The notes below the pieces were generated by a model. The model saw only the letters and a program-made list of their open reading frames with translations. It searched no databases and was not told the origin of the DNA. A DNA stretch of 53,175 nt from Spirulina sp. CS-785/01 (lineage in GTDB: Bacteria > Cyanobacteriota > Cyanobacteriia > Cyanobacteriales > Spirulinaceae). Of the stretch, positions 1 through 8,239 are shown in pieces. Made by a program: the position numbers and the translations under genes. Within the stretch, counting starts at the first letter, position 1, and each line of letters begins with the position of its first letter. The stretch spans positions 1 through 53,175 of the forward strand of contig NZ_JAQMSD010000207.1 of assembly GCF_028330525.1 (NCBI RefSeq), given 5' to 3'.

Positions 1-1
1 C

Positions 2-28
2 ATCTCCCCCATCTCCCCCATCTCCCCC
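2..28. repeat. Three 9-bp tandem copies of ATCTCCCCC
   Basis: Three perfect copies of a 9-bp unit lie directly upstream of the first gene. The complementary motif GGGAGATGG recurs downstream of the same gene (951-992), so the gene is bracketed by the same simple repeat in opposite orientation. No function can be assigned. Confidence 0.8.
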
Positions 29-115
29 CTATCAACTATCAACTCCCCCAAGGTGGGTTTTCTGAGCAGATTCTTGTACCCTGTAACCGTACCCTTTCAC
101 GCACAGGATATTTTT

Positions 116-910
116 ATGCTGGAGCTATATCAGTTTGAAATCTCCCATTATTCGGAGAAAATTCGCTTAATTCTGGACTATAAGGGGCTAGAGTATCGCA
201 AAATCGAAGTAACGCCTGGTGTTGGACAAGTGGAACTGTTCCAGAAAGCGGGCCGCAGACAAGTCCCTGTCCTTAAAGATGGAGAAACCTATATTGGCGA
301 CTCTACCGAGATTGCCATGTATTTGGAACGCAACTATCCCGATCAACCGATTATTCCAGCATCTGCCAAAGAGAAAGGACTTTGTTTGCTGATGGAAGAA
401 TGGGCGGATGAGTCCGTTGGGTTGAAAGGCCGCAAAGCGTTAGTGGGAGCAGTGAATAAAAATCAAACCTTCCGCAAGTCGATTCTTCCTCCCGATGTGC
501 CGGATTTTCTGAAAAATTTGGTTGAGGCTGTGCCAGGAGATGTGTTAGATGTGTTAGGGTCTGGTGTTGGTCTAGGGGGTGAGGCTGTTAAAGATGCAGA
601 AATGGGCATTAAACAGGATTTAGAAGCCCTTTGTTTGTTGTTAGAAGACCAACCTTATTTGATTGGAGATACTCCGACTCTGGCGGATTTTGCGGTTGCT
701 GGGTTGAGTATGGTGTTGAAATTCCCCGATGGGAATTATTTAGATATTCCCGATGATTTACAGGGGAAAGGTATTCCGGGGATTGCGGATAATCCGGCCT
801 ATGAGACGTTTTTCGAGTGGCGCGATCGCTTGTATCGCTCTTTCCGGACTCCTATTACTCCTTCTACTCCTTCGTCTGAGTCTTCTCCGACTAATATCGA
901 AATCGAATAA
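116..910 (+). CDS. Glutathione S-transferase family protein
   Basis: A 265-residue protein with an N-terminal thioredoxin-like GST domain (about residues 1-80). It opens with MLELYQFEISHYSEKIR, where the Ser/Tyr residues sit at the usual glutathione-contact position. It continues through the cis-proline strand (RRQVPVL) and the DSTEIAMYLE segment that normally binds the gamma-glutamyl group. The rest (about 95-250) is a helical C-terminal domain ending in the family-typical TPTLADFAVAGL stretch. The frame is open back to an ATG at 53, but the extra 21 residues do not fit the fold, so the ATG at 116 is preferred. Family members conjugate or reduce electrophiles with glutathione in the cytosol; the substrate here is unknown. 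It stands alone and is followed by a hairpin. Confidence 0.85.
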   Translation: MLELYQFEISHYSEKIRLILDYKGLEYRKIEVTPGVGQVELFQKAGRRQVPVLKDGETYIGDSTEIAMYLERNYPDQPIIPASAKEKGLCLLMEEWADESVGLKGRKALVGAVNKNQTFRKSILPPDVPDFLKNLVEAVPGDVLDVLGSGVGLGGEAVKDAEMGIKQDLEALCLLLEDQPYLIGDTPTLADFAVAGLSMVLKFPDGNYLDIPDDLQGKGIPGIADNPAYETFFEWRDRLYRSFRTPITPSTPSSESSPTNIEIE

Positions 911-922
911 TTCCCTTTAAAA

Positions 923-950
923 TAGGGGCAATTGTGAGCGATTGCCCCTA
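923..950 (+). terminator. Hairpin terminator after the GST-like gene
   Basis: A perfect 10-bp stem (TAGGGGCAAT and ATTGCCCCTA) with an 8-nt loop begins 13 bp after the stop codon. There is no strong T-run on the plus side, so it may act as an RNA-stabilising 3' end rather than a classic intrinsic terminator. Confidence 0.6.
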
Positions 951-1270
951 GGGAGGTAGGGGAGATGGGAGATGGGGGAGATGGGGGAGATGTAAGTAGT
1001 GAGTAGTCTGTAAATTTTTCTCTATTCTCTATTGTTTTTTCTCTATTCTCTGATGGGGGAGCATCAGGAGTATCGGAAACATGAAGAGACATGAACCAAT
1101 ATCTTGAAAAAGCTGTCGGCCTCGGTAGGGATGTTTTATGAACGGTTTCTAGAGTCGGATAGAGAAAAGAGACTTACTTTTTCTTGGTCTCTGAGTTTTC
1201 CGCATATTCCACAACTGACAATATAAAGAAATGTAAGTAATAATTAAAGATATCTTAATTTTGCCAACTT
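951..1270. other. Intergenic region with GGGAGATG tandem repeats
   Basis: From 951 to about 992 the sequence consists of repeated GGGAGATG/GGGGGAGATG units. A T-rich stretch (CTCTATTCTCTATTG, partly repeated) follows. The last 60 bp before the kinase start are AT-rich and hold an imperfect palindrome around GATATC (about 1244-1261), a reasonable promoter/operator area. No convincing gene was seen on either strand. Confidence 0.5.
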
Positions 1271-4200
1271 ATGTTTCCCCGTGCGACTCCGCTTACCCCT
1301 TTAGAAATTCAATCTCTGATTACCCGTAATCCCTTAATTGTCTCACCCGATACCCTAGTGAGTGATGCGATCGCACGAATGAATCAAGTCCAATCCTGTC
1401 GCATCATCACCGATAGCGAAGGCAGTCAACTCGATGACTTTCACCAACAAGCTCGCTCTAGTTGTGTCTTGGTTCTGAAACAGGAGCAAGTCGTTGGTAT
1501 TTTTACAGAAGGGGATATTATCCGTCTCAGTCTCCAACAACACCCCCTCCAAGAACTAACCATGGCCTCAGTCATGAGTCATCCGGTGATTACCCTCAAT
1601 GAACTTGCCTTAACCGATATCTTTGCAGTCCTCCAACGCTTTCAGGATCACCAAATCCGCCATTTGCCCATCTTAAACGAACAAGATCACCTCGTTGGTC
1701 TGATCACCTACGAAAGTTTACGGCAAGTGGCCCTAACTTGTCACCTGACCCGCACCTATCCCCAACAGACAGACGAAAAAGAGAACGAGATCGCCCAATT
1801 ATCCGTAAAAGAAGCGATCGCACTCCAGCAAACCAAAATCCGTCTCCGTCAAAGTGAACAACGCTACGCCAGTCTGGCCGCAGCGGCCCCAGTCGGCATT
1901 TTTCACGCCAATGCCCACGGAGACTGTATTTATGCCAATGAACGGTATTGTGCCATCCTTGGCTATCCCCTAAAAGACTGCATGGGCAAAAAATGGCAAC
2001 AAGGCTTACACCCCGAAGATCAACCGCACGTCATTGCCCAGTGGCAAGAAGCCCTCCGCGAAAACCACCTCTTTCAAATCGAATGCCGCTTTATTCGGCC
2101 TGATGGTACAGTGGTTTGGGTCTATGGCCAAGCCACCACCGAACGAGACTTAGAAGGGAAGATCATTGGCTATATTGGCACAATTATTGATATCAGCAAA
2201 CGAAAACAGATCGAAGCAGACCTTCAGACTCTCAACCAGCGTTACAGCTTCATCTTAGACACCATTAGAGAAGGAGTTTGGGAATGGAATATTGTCACCA
2301 ATGAAACCATTGTCTCCGACCGCTACTGGGAAATTTTAGGCTACCCCTCTCACAACCCCAATAGGCTGAGTTTACAAGAAGCCTTAACCTTCGTTCACCC
2401 CGAAGACGCGGCTCACCTGCAAAAAGTCATGGAACAACACCTACAAGGGAATCAGCCCTACAATGCAGAAATCCGAGTCCAACACCAAGACGGACATTAT
2501 ATTTGGATACACACCCAAGGCCAAGCGATTTGGGATGAACAGGGCAACCCCGTGCGCATGGTGGGAGGGATTCGAGATATCAGCGATCGCAAAAAAGCCG
2601 AACTCGAACGACAACAGGCCATTATCCAACTCGAAGAAATCAACCAAAAACTCCAACAACTCAACCAAAAACTCGAAACCCAAGTTACGCAACGAACCGC
2701 CAAACTCCGCAAACGAGAAACCGAACTCCAAGACTTCTTTGATAATGCCCACGACTTAATCCAAAGTGTCTCCCTAGAAACCGGACGCTTTGAATACGTC
2801 AACCGCGCTTGGCGAGAGGTTCTCGGTTATACCCCCGAAGAAGTCGAAACCCTCAACCTCTTTGATATTCTCCACCCCGACTGCCAACCCTACTGTCAAA
2901 ACATTATTACCCAGATGCAAGCGGGGACATTATCCACCGTTGAAAAAGTCGAAATTACCCTCATCAGCAAAACTGGCCAAGCCATTATCGTTGAAGGAGG
3001 GGTTAACTGTCGCTTTGCCAACAACAAACCCGTTGCCACTTGGAGCATTTTACGAGACATCACCGAACGCCAACGCAGCGAAGCCTTTCGCCGGGCTATT
3101 ATGGACCTTGCCCCCATGGGGATTTTTGTCTATGACATTAATCTTGGCAAGATCATTTTTGGCAACCAAGCCTATGAAGAATCCCTCAGCTATTCCCTAG
3201 AAGAACTTGAAGCCCTAGGGGAAGATTTACTCGCCACTATTTATCATCCCGACTACTTCGAGTATTTGCAAGCTCATGATCAGCAAATTAAGGCAGATCG
3301 AGAGGGAAAAATTTTTGAGCTAGATTACACCATGATACGTAAAGATGGCTCTTTACTCCTGGCCTATTCCCGTGAAGTGGTGTTAAACCGTAACCCTGAT
3401 GGCAGTCCAGCGCAAATTTTAGGGGTTGGGTTAGATATTACTAAGCGCAAACAAGCAGAACTGCAACTACAAAAAACTAATGAAGAACTCCTCCGGGCCA
3501 CCCGTCTCAAAGACGAATTTTTGGCGAATATGAGCCATGAACTGCGTACCCCTCTCAATGCCATCCTGGGGATGACAGAAACCCTACAGGAGCAAATTTT
3601 TGGGTCGTTGAATGAGCGACAACTGAACGCTTTAAACACCATTGAACGGAGTGGGACCCATTTATTGGAATTAATCAACGAAATTTTAGACTTGGCCAAA
3701 ATTGAATCGGGAGAAATGACCATTGACTGTCACCCCACCTCGGTGGTTTCTCTGTGTCAAACCAGTTTAACCTTTGTGAAACGGCAAGCCCACAAAAAAC
3801 GCCTCAAACTAGAGGTGAATGTGCCGCCTTATCTCCCGGAGTTACTGGTGGATGCCAAGCGCATTCGCCAAGTTTTAATTAATTTACTTAATAATGCGGT
3901 GAAATTTACCCCAGAGGGGGGGACAATTAATCTTGATGCCCGGTATGTCCCGGCTTTAGAGAAGCCTCTAGGGACGAAGATCACCGTAGAAACGCCGTTA
4001 CAGGATTATGTGGAAATTGTGGTCAGGGATACCGGGATTGGCATTGCATCGGAACATTTACCGAAACTCTTTCAACCCTTTGTCCAAATTGATAGTGCCT
4101 TAAATCGAAAATATGAAGGCACGGGGTTAGGATTGTCTTTAGTGAAACGAATTATTGATCTGCATGGGGGAGAGGTTAACGTGAGTAGTGAAGTGGGGGT

Positions 4201-4690
4201 AGGGAGTTGTTTTACTATCACTTTGCCGTCTCCCCCTATTTCTCCGGCTAGTCGTTCTTTTGTCTTGTCTTCTGCGGTAGAAATGCCCGGAAGTTCTCCT
4301 CAAGAAGACAAGCCTCCTTTAATTTTAATTGCTGATGATAATGAAGCGAATTGTAGTACCTTTGTTAGTTATTTAGAGGCTAAAGGCTATCGTCTAATTG
4401 TAGCAAGTAATGGAAAAGAGGCGATTACTCAAGCGGAGTCATCTCTCCCAGATGCTATCCTCATGGATATTCAAATGCCGGAGATGGATGGGTTAGAAGC
4501 GATAAGGATTATTCGTCAGAATCCCCAATTGGCGCAAATTCCCATTATGGCATTAACGGGGTTAGCGATGCCAGAAGATCAAGAGCGTTGTTTGGTGGCT
4601 GGGGCGAATGACTATCTCACTAAACCCGTTAAACTGAATGAATTGGCCCGTCGAGTGCAAGGGTTGTTGTTGATATCACGGGAAGATTAA
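1271..4690 (+). CDS. Hybrid sensor histidine kinase: CBS pair, four PAS, HisKA, HATPase, receiver
   Basis: A 1,139-residue soluble sensor kinase. A CBS-domain pair (about residues 10-160, containing VVGIFTEGDIIRLSL and LVGLITYESLRQVAL) suggests adenine-nucleotide sensing. Four PAS/PAC units follow at about 190-310, 320-445, 490-610 and 615-735. A Q/L/N-rich coiled coil separates the second and third. The HisKA H-box is NMSHELRTPLN with phospho-acceptor His756. The HATPase domain shows its N-box (NLLNNAVKFTPEGG), G1 (DTGIGI) and G2 (GTGLGLSL). The C-terminal receiver domain begins LILIADDNEANCS and has phospho-acceptor Asp1066 (LMDIQMPEMDG). No membrane helices were seen, so sensing should be cytosolic. 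No adjacent response regulator exists, so the phosphorelay output is unknown. The 1271 ATG fits the start of the CBS domain. Confidence 0.93.
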   Translation: MFPRATPLTPLEIQSLITRNPLIVSPDTLVSDAIARMNQVQSCRIITDSEGSQLDDFHQQARSSCVLVLKQEQVVGIFTEGDIIRLSLQQHPLQELTMASVMSHPVITLNELALTDIFAVLQRFQDHQIRHLPILNEQDHLVGLITYESLRQVALTCHLTRTYPQQTDEKENEIAQLSVKEAIALQQTKIRLRQSEQRYASLAAAAPVGIFHANAHGDCIYANERYCAILGYPLKDCMGKKWQQGLHPEDQPHVIAQWQEALRENHLFQIECRFIRPDGTVVWVYGQATTERDLEGKIIGYIGTIIDISKRKQIEADLQTLNQRYSFILDTIREGVWEWNIVTNETIVSDRYWEILGYPSHNPNRLSLQEALTFVHPEDAAHLQKVMEQHLQGNQPYNAEIRVQHQDGHYIWIHTQGQAIWDEQGNPVRMVGGIRDISDRKKAELERQQAIIQLEEINQKLQQLNQKLETQVTQRTAKLRKRETELQDFFDNAHDLIQSVSLETGRFEYVNRAWREVLGYTPEEVETLNLFDILHPDCQPYCQNIITQMQAGTLSTVEKVEITLISKTGQAIIVEGGVNCRFANNKPVATWSILRDITERQRSEAFRRAIMDLAPMGIFVYDINLGKIIFGNQAYEESLSYSLEELEALGEDLLATIYHPDYFEYLQAHDQQIKADREGKIFELDYTMIRKDGSLLLAYSREVVLNRNPDGSPAQILGVGLDITKRKQAELQLQKTNEELLRATRLKDEFLANMSHELRTPLNAILGMTETLQEQIFGSLNERQLNALNTIERSGTHLLELINEILDLAKIESGEMTIDCHPTSVVSLCQTSLTFVKRQAHKKRLKLEVNVPPYLPELLVDAKRIRQVLINLLNNAVKFTPEGGTINLDARYVPALEKPLGTKITVETPLQDYVEIVVRDTGIGIASEHLPKLFQPFVQIDSALNRKYEGTGLGLSLVKRIIDLHGGEVNVSSEVGVGSCFTITLPSPPISPASRSFVLSSAVEMPGSSPQEDKPPLILIADDNEANCSTFVSYLEAKGYRLIVASNGKEAITQAESSLPDAILMDIQMPEMDGLEAIRIIRQNPQLAQIPIMALTGLAMPEDQERCLVAGANDYLTKPVKLNELARRVQGLLLISRED

Positions 4691-4807
4691 TAATTAATGA
4701 TTAGTGATCAATTAGGGCATTTTTTAAACGGAATTGTAGAAACAATGTATGACTTTTTTCTACGCCAAAATTCTGGACGAACTAAAGTGCGTCCTACGAG
4801 CTTTTTA

Positions 4808-4858
4808 AGCCTTGGGTTTTAACCCAAGGCTAATAGTTGAAACCCGTTAAAACGGGTT
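4808..4858. repeat. Dispersed palindrome pair (P2 then P1)
   Basis: P2 (AGCCTTGGGTT-TT-AACCCAAGGCT, 4808-4831) is a perfect 24-bp palindrome. P1 (AACCCGTTAAAACGGGTT, 4841-4858) is a perfect 18-bp palindrome 9 bp later. The same two modules, usually in the order P1-P2, recur at 10998, 13270, 16706, 17798, 18565 and 18723. Here the order is inverted because the unit lies in the opposite orientation. The rest of this 261-bp gap between convergent genes holds no visible gene. Confidence 0.85.
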
Positions 4859-4951
4859 AAGTAACAAGAAAATTTTGTCGATTCAGGGATTACACCGTCA
4901 GGGTATGTTAAAAACCTTCAACGAGTGAGGTAACTGTTTGAAGCTAAGGCA

Positions 4952-5836
4952 TTATACTAATTCACCTTGGGCGACTAATAGCACTTTTCCGCCGACAAAA
5001 ACTTGAATTTTTGTTGCTGCAATATCGGTCTTTAAATATAGTAAAGAAGGCCGATTGATTTCATAGCCTTGTTCAACTTGAATGTCAAAATCCGGAGTCC
5101 CAAAATAATTGTGTTGGGATAAATAGGCCGCTAAACAACCATTCGCGCTTCCGGTGGCAGGGTCTTCAGGAATGCCAATGGCTTCGGCAAAAACACGAAC
5201 ATTTAACTGATGTTGGGGGTTGTAGGTTTCAGGGGAAAAAACTAGAATTTCTTGCGCTCGTTTATCTTGAATCCAATCAAAATATTGCTCCCGTTGAATT
5301 TTACTATCTTTAACGGCTTGGAGATTTTTTAGGGGTACAATAATAAAAGGAATTCCGGTGGAAACGGCTTGAATGGGGAAACGATAATCAATTTGGCCTG
5401 GAGAAATCCCTAAAATTTCGGCAATTTCATGGGGGTTGAAATTGTCGTAAAAATTGGGTGAGTTTTGCTGCATCCAAAGCAAGAGATTACCCTGTTCATC
5501 GCGGTTTACGCGAACGGGAATTTGTCCTACGGGTAAGTTTAGCTTGAGATTTTCTAGGGGTTGATTGAGGAGGTTTTGTAATAAAATATAAGCTGTGCCT
5601 AGGGTGGGATGGCCGGCAAAGGGAAGCTCTTTGGTTGGGGTAAAAATGCGGACTGGATAGCCCCCGTTTTGGGGATCAGTTGACCGAATGAAGGTGGTTT
5701 CTGAATAGTTCATTTCTCGTGCGATCGCGAGCATTTTTGACTCATCTAATTTTCCTTCATCCAGAACCACCGCTAACGGATTTCCGGTCAATGATTCAAC
5801 GGCAAAAACATCAACAATAAAAAAGGGTAAAGACAT
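4952..5836 (-). CDS. PhzF family phenazine-biosynthesis-like epimerase/isomerase
   Basis: A 294-residue PhzF-fold protein. The N-terminus MSLPFFIVDVFAVESLTGNPLAVVLD and the motif MNYSETTFI match the family; the Glu in SET is the conserved catalytic acid. The strand FTPTKELPFAGHPTLGTA and the C-terminal half-site EDPATGSANGCLAAYL are both intact, so the two-lobed fold is complete. PhzF-like enzymes catalyse proton transfer or isomerisation of small metabolites, but most family members, including this one, have no assigned substrate. An upstream extension to 5902 is open but encodes no fold. The ATG at 5836 has an AGAGGA ribosome-binding site and is preferred. A palindrome lies just upstream. 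Confidence 0.88.
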   Translation of the reverse strand: MSLPFFIVDVFAVESLTGNPLAVVLDEGKLDESKMLAIAREMNYSETTFIRSTDPQNGGYPVRIFTPTKELPFAGHPTLGTAYILLQNLLNQPLENLKLNLPVGQIPVRVNRDEQGNLLLWMQQNSPNFYDNFNPHEIAEILGISPGQIDYRFPIQAVSTGIPFIIVPLKNLQAVKDSKIQREQYFDWIQDKRAQEILVFSPETYNPQHQLNVRVFAEAIGIPEDPATGSANGCLAAYLSQHNYFGTPDFDIQVEQGYEINRPSLLYLKTDIAATKIQVFVGGKVLLVAQGELV

Positions 5837-5858
5837 AATAATCCTCTCTGAATCTGTG

Positions 5859-5901
5859 TGATCCCCAAAATCACCCAATTGGGTGATCCCCAAAACCCCC
5901 A
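5859..5901. promoter_or_regulatory. 18-bp palindrome flanked by direct repeats upstream of phzF-like gene
   Basis: ATCACCCAATTGGGTGAT (5870-5887) is a perfect palindrome. It is flanked on both sides by copies of GATCCCCAAAA. It sits about 33 bp upstream of the phzF-like start codon, where an operator would be expected. No transcription factor can be named. Confidence 0.4.
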
Positions 5902-6037
5902 ACTTGTTTAAGGTTTAGGGTTATTTGTCAAGGGAGTTGGGAAGAAATTTTCAAGAATTGCCCGCGATCCCAAAATAATTATGTATACTGAAACAGCATT
6001 TTAAGTTTCATTAACGTCAATTCTAAGAAAATGGCTC

Positions 6038-7519
6038 ATGTTCATTTTCAAACGTGCCTGGTTCACATCCTGTCTCGGTTTCGCTCTAGTAGTGAGTCCT
6101 AGTTTACTCAAATTAGCAGAGCGTTCCGCCATCGCCCAACCCCGTATGTTCCGAGAAGATAGCGGGGACTCCCTCTCATGGGATGCTGCGTGGGCATCCG
6201 GAATCCTCGTGGGAAGTTCTTTGGGATATCATCCCCAGTATCATGGGGAAACCTTCCCCAAAGCAACTTCCCATGACCCATTAAGAGAGGAAAACCAGGG
6301 ACATGACGAGCAATCCCTCCCACAGCAAGAGGAAACCCCCAGTCCTCTGTTTCACCCCAACCCCCATTTACAAGGGAAAACCCTAGTGTGGGAAGATCGT
6401 CCCCCCCACCAATTTTGTCCCACCCCTTCAGAAAGGGGACAAGGGGGGAGAATTGCTCAAGAAGCGGCAGAATTGGCGAGTTTTTCCGGAGACTACTCCA
6501 CAGGATTTGTCTCTCGTCCGGCGGAAGGGTTTTCTGACCCCAACTTGGCCACAGTCTCTCAGGAGAGAGAATACCGTTCCAGAGGAGCGGGAGAAACCGC
6601 GCGATCGCCTGTGAGTGATCCCACTTTGTCTCCCCAAACTTACACCCCAGTGGGGTTAAAACAGCGATTAGTGAAGATTTTAAGCAGTCTTCTCCAAGCG
6701 GCAGGATTAACCCAAAAACCTCCCAGTCGTCCCCAAATTGAGATCAAAGCGGTTAACCCACCTCACCCCGAAACCCGGTTACATTCTCTCCAATATGACT
6801 ATCAACCCCTCACCCATTGGGAAGTGTGGAATCCGTCAGTGGAATATGCCCATTGGACAACTCCTTCCTCCGGGGAGGAGTTCTCTGTTGTAGCCTTTAA
6901 ATTGTTAGTCAACGGTAAAACTATTCTAGAACTGAAAAATCGCGCAGTTCTCGACTTGATGGCTAAACGTCTCCAAACCACGCTAAATCAGCCTGATTTT
7001 CAACCGGATCATCTCCAACCGGGGTTAATGGGGGGAGAACCTGCCATTTTTCATGGCGATCGCTTATTATTTCGAGTCAATGATGTGATCTTGCGCGATG
7101 AAGACACCAATAAAGAACTCTTGGTGATCAACTGGGTCAATAATTTACGCACCGCGTTAGAGGGGCCTCCCTTGGAATTAGTGAAAGCGCAGCAAAAAAT
7201 GTATGGTGTTGTAGAAACCAACCAAGAGTTTCGCGGTTATGCGTCTTGGTACGGGCCTTATTTTCATGGTCGTTTAACGGCCAATGGCGAAACCTACAAT
7301 CAAGAAGCCTTCACAGCGGCCCATCCCTATCTCCCCTTTAATACCTATCTCAAGGTAACGAATTTAGAAAGTAAGGAGTCAATTATTGTCAGAATTAACG
7401 ATCGCGGTCCCTATGTCCATCCTAGAACCCTCGATCTCTCCCGTGGGGTGGCCCGGTGTTTAGACAGTAAATCGTCGGGGGTTGTCCCCTATCGCGCTGT
7501 AGTGATGGAAGCTCCTTGA
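6038..7519 (+). CDS. RlpA-like septal-ring lytic transglycosylase with inserted low-complexity segment
   Basis: A 493-residue exported protein. Residues 1-33 form a signal peptide (FKRAW then a hydrophobic core, ending SAIAQP). The C-terminal ~95 residues are a double-psi beta-barrel of the RlpA family: GYASWYGPYFHGRLTANGE, a conserved His in AAHPYLPFNTYLKV, and RINDRGPYVHPRTLDLS with the catalytic-type Asp. Family members cleave denuded peptidoglycan glycan strands at the septum. Residues about 40-150 are unusual. They are encoded by two imperfect palindromes and look like translated repeat DNA, making the protein about 100 residues longer than I would expect. The reading frame stays open throughout. 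The ATG at 6038 is chosen because the one at 6031 is in another frame. Confidence 0.82.
   Translation: MFIFKRAWFTSCLGFALVVSPSLLKLAERSAIAQPRMFREDSGDSLSWDAAWASGILVGSSLGYHPQYHGETFPKATSHDPLREENQGHDEQSLPQQEETPSPLFHPNPHLQGKTLVWEDRPPHQFCPTPSERGQGGRIAQEAAELASFSGDYSTGFVSRPAEGFSDPNLATVSQEREYRSRGAGETARSPVSDPTLSPQTYTPVGLKQRLVKILSSLLQAAGLTQKPPSRPQIEIKAVNPPHPETRLHSLQYDYQPLTHWEVWNPSVEYAHWTTPSSGEEFSVVAFKLLVNGKTILELKNRAVLDLMAKRLQTTLNQPDFQPDHLQPGLMGGEPAIFHGDRLLFRVNDVILRDEDTNKELLVINWVNNLRTALEGPPLELVKAQQKMYGVVETNQEFRGYASWYGPYFHGRLTANGETYNQEAFTAAHPYLPFNTYLKVTNLESKESIIVRINDRGPYVHPRTLDLSRGVARCLDSKSSGVVPYRAVVMEAP
6171..6290. repeat. Large imperfect palindrome inside the RlpA-like coding sequence
   Basis: Arms TGGGAAGTTCTTTGGG (6210-6225) and CCCAAAGCAACTTCCCA (6257-6273) pair with one bulge. 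An outer pair, CTCTCATGGG (6173-6182) and CCCATTAAGAGAG (6277-6289), extends the hairpin, and an inner CCCC/GGGG stem fills the loop. The whole ~120-bp structure is read through in frame. Confidence 0.7.
6401..6450. repeat. Second palindromic repeat inside the RlpA-like gene
   Basis: TTGTCCCACCCCTT and AAAGGGGACAAG form an imperfect hairpin flanked by a C-run and a G-run. It resembles intergenic repeats rather than coding sequence, yet lies in frame in the gene. Confidence 0.6.
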
Positions 7520-7578
7520 GAGTGGATCATTCAGGTTTTAAACAACTAACAACCTTAAAAATGGGCAACCTTAAAAAT

Positions 7579-7604
7579 GGGGAAATTGCCGTTGCAATTT
7601 CCCC
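7579..7604. terminator. Bidirectional hairpin between convergent genes
   Basis: A perfect 10-bp stem (GGGGAAATTG and CAATTTCCCC, 6-nt loop) lies 60 bp after the RlpA-like stop and 60 bp beyond the end of the convergent 7665-8054 gene. It is preceded on the plus strand by AAAAA, which supplies the U-run for the minus-strand gene. A 15-bp direct repeat (ACCTTAAAAATGGG) overlaps its left edge. Confidence 0.6.
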
Positions 7605-7664
7605 AGAGCTTTGTATTCATTTGGTAGGATCATTAAATCTTTATGCTGAATCATTAGCCTCCCT

Positions 7665-8054
7665 CTATGCTAGAGTTTCCGGACAATACCCTAATCCTTT
7701 AGTGAATTGTTGACGGAATGCCTCAATATCGGCACTATCGGGAATACCATGGGACACCACTGCAACTTGGTAGCGACGCATCACATTAATGGGGGATTGT
7801 CCCGTTTCCAGACTCCATAACGCCATTTGGACGCGAATATCCGGTTCGTAGGGGATTCCAAGCTCATTGAGATAGGCGACAAAATTACCGTGAGCTTGGG
7901 GGGTTATGGAGTCACTGACTTTAATTCTGATCACCCAACCGTCAATCTGGTGAACAACGGTAATAAATTCTACAGCGAGATGAGAAGCCGAGCGGAGGTA
8001 TTCGGTCACGCGGAGAGTTAAACTGGCATTGGCGAGGAAGTAGAGGTAATACAT
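7665..8054 (-). CDS. Conserved-looking hypothetical protein (129 aa)
   Basis: I do not recognise a named family. The 129-residue product starts MYYLYFLANASLTLRVTEYL and looks like a small soluble alpha/beta domain: alternating strands (AVEFITVVHQIDGWVIRIKV) then helices (MALWSLETGQSPINVMRRYQVAVVSHG). There is no signal peptide and no clear catalytic motif. It is divergent from queA downstream and convergent with the RlpA-like gene, with a hairpin after its stop. The regular protein-like composition, clean ATG start and lack of a better frame support a real gene. The function is unknown. Confidence 0.7.
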   Translation of the reverse strand: MYYLYFLANASLTLRVTEYLRSASHLAVEFITVVHQIDGWVIRIKVSDSITPQAHGNFVAYLNELGIPYEPDIRVQMALWSLETGQSPINVMRRYQVAVVSHGIPDSADIEAFRQQFTKGLGYCPETLA

Positions 8055-8239
8055 AATTGATTCAGGCAGTTAGCACATTAAGTTTGTCTTACTTATAGTG
8101 TCTCCCATGGGAACACCGCTTGCTAAGGGGCGATCCCCCCCATCTCACCCAAAGAAAATGGGGGAAATTACCCAATTTGTCGTAAAGAATTGTACCCACT
8201 GGCCTAAAATTGCTATTGACAATAGACCCTCGCGGATTA

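Noticed and set aside
7516-7713. 65-codon ORF starting with TTG just after the RlpA-like gene
   Set aside because: It spans a terminator hairpin and a 15-bp direct repeat and overlaps the end of a better minus-strand gene.
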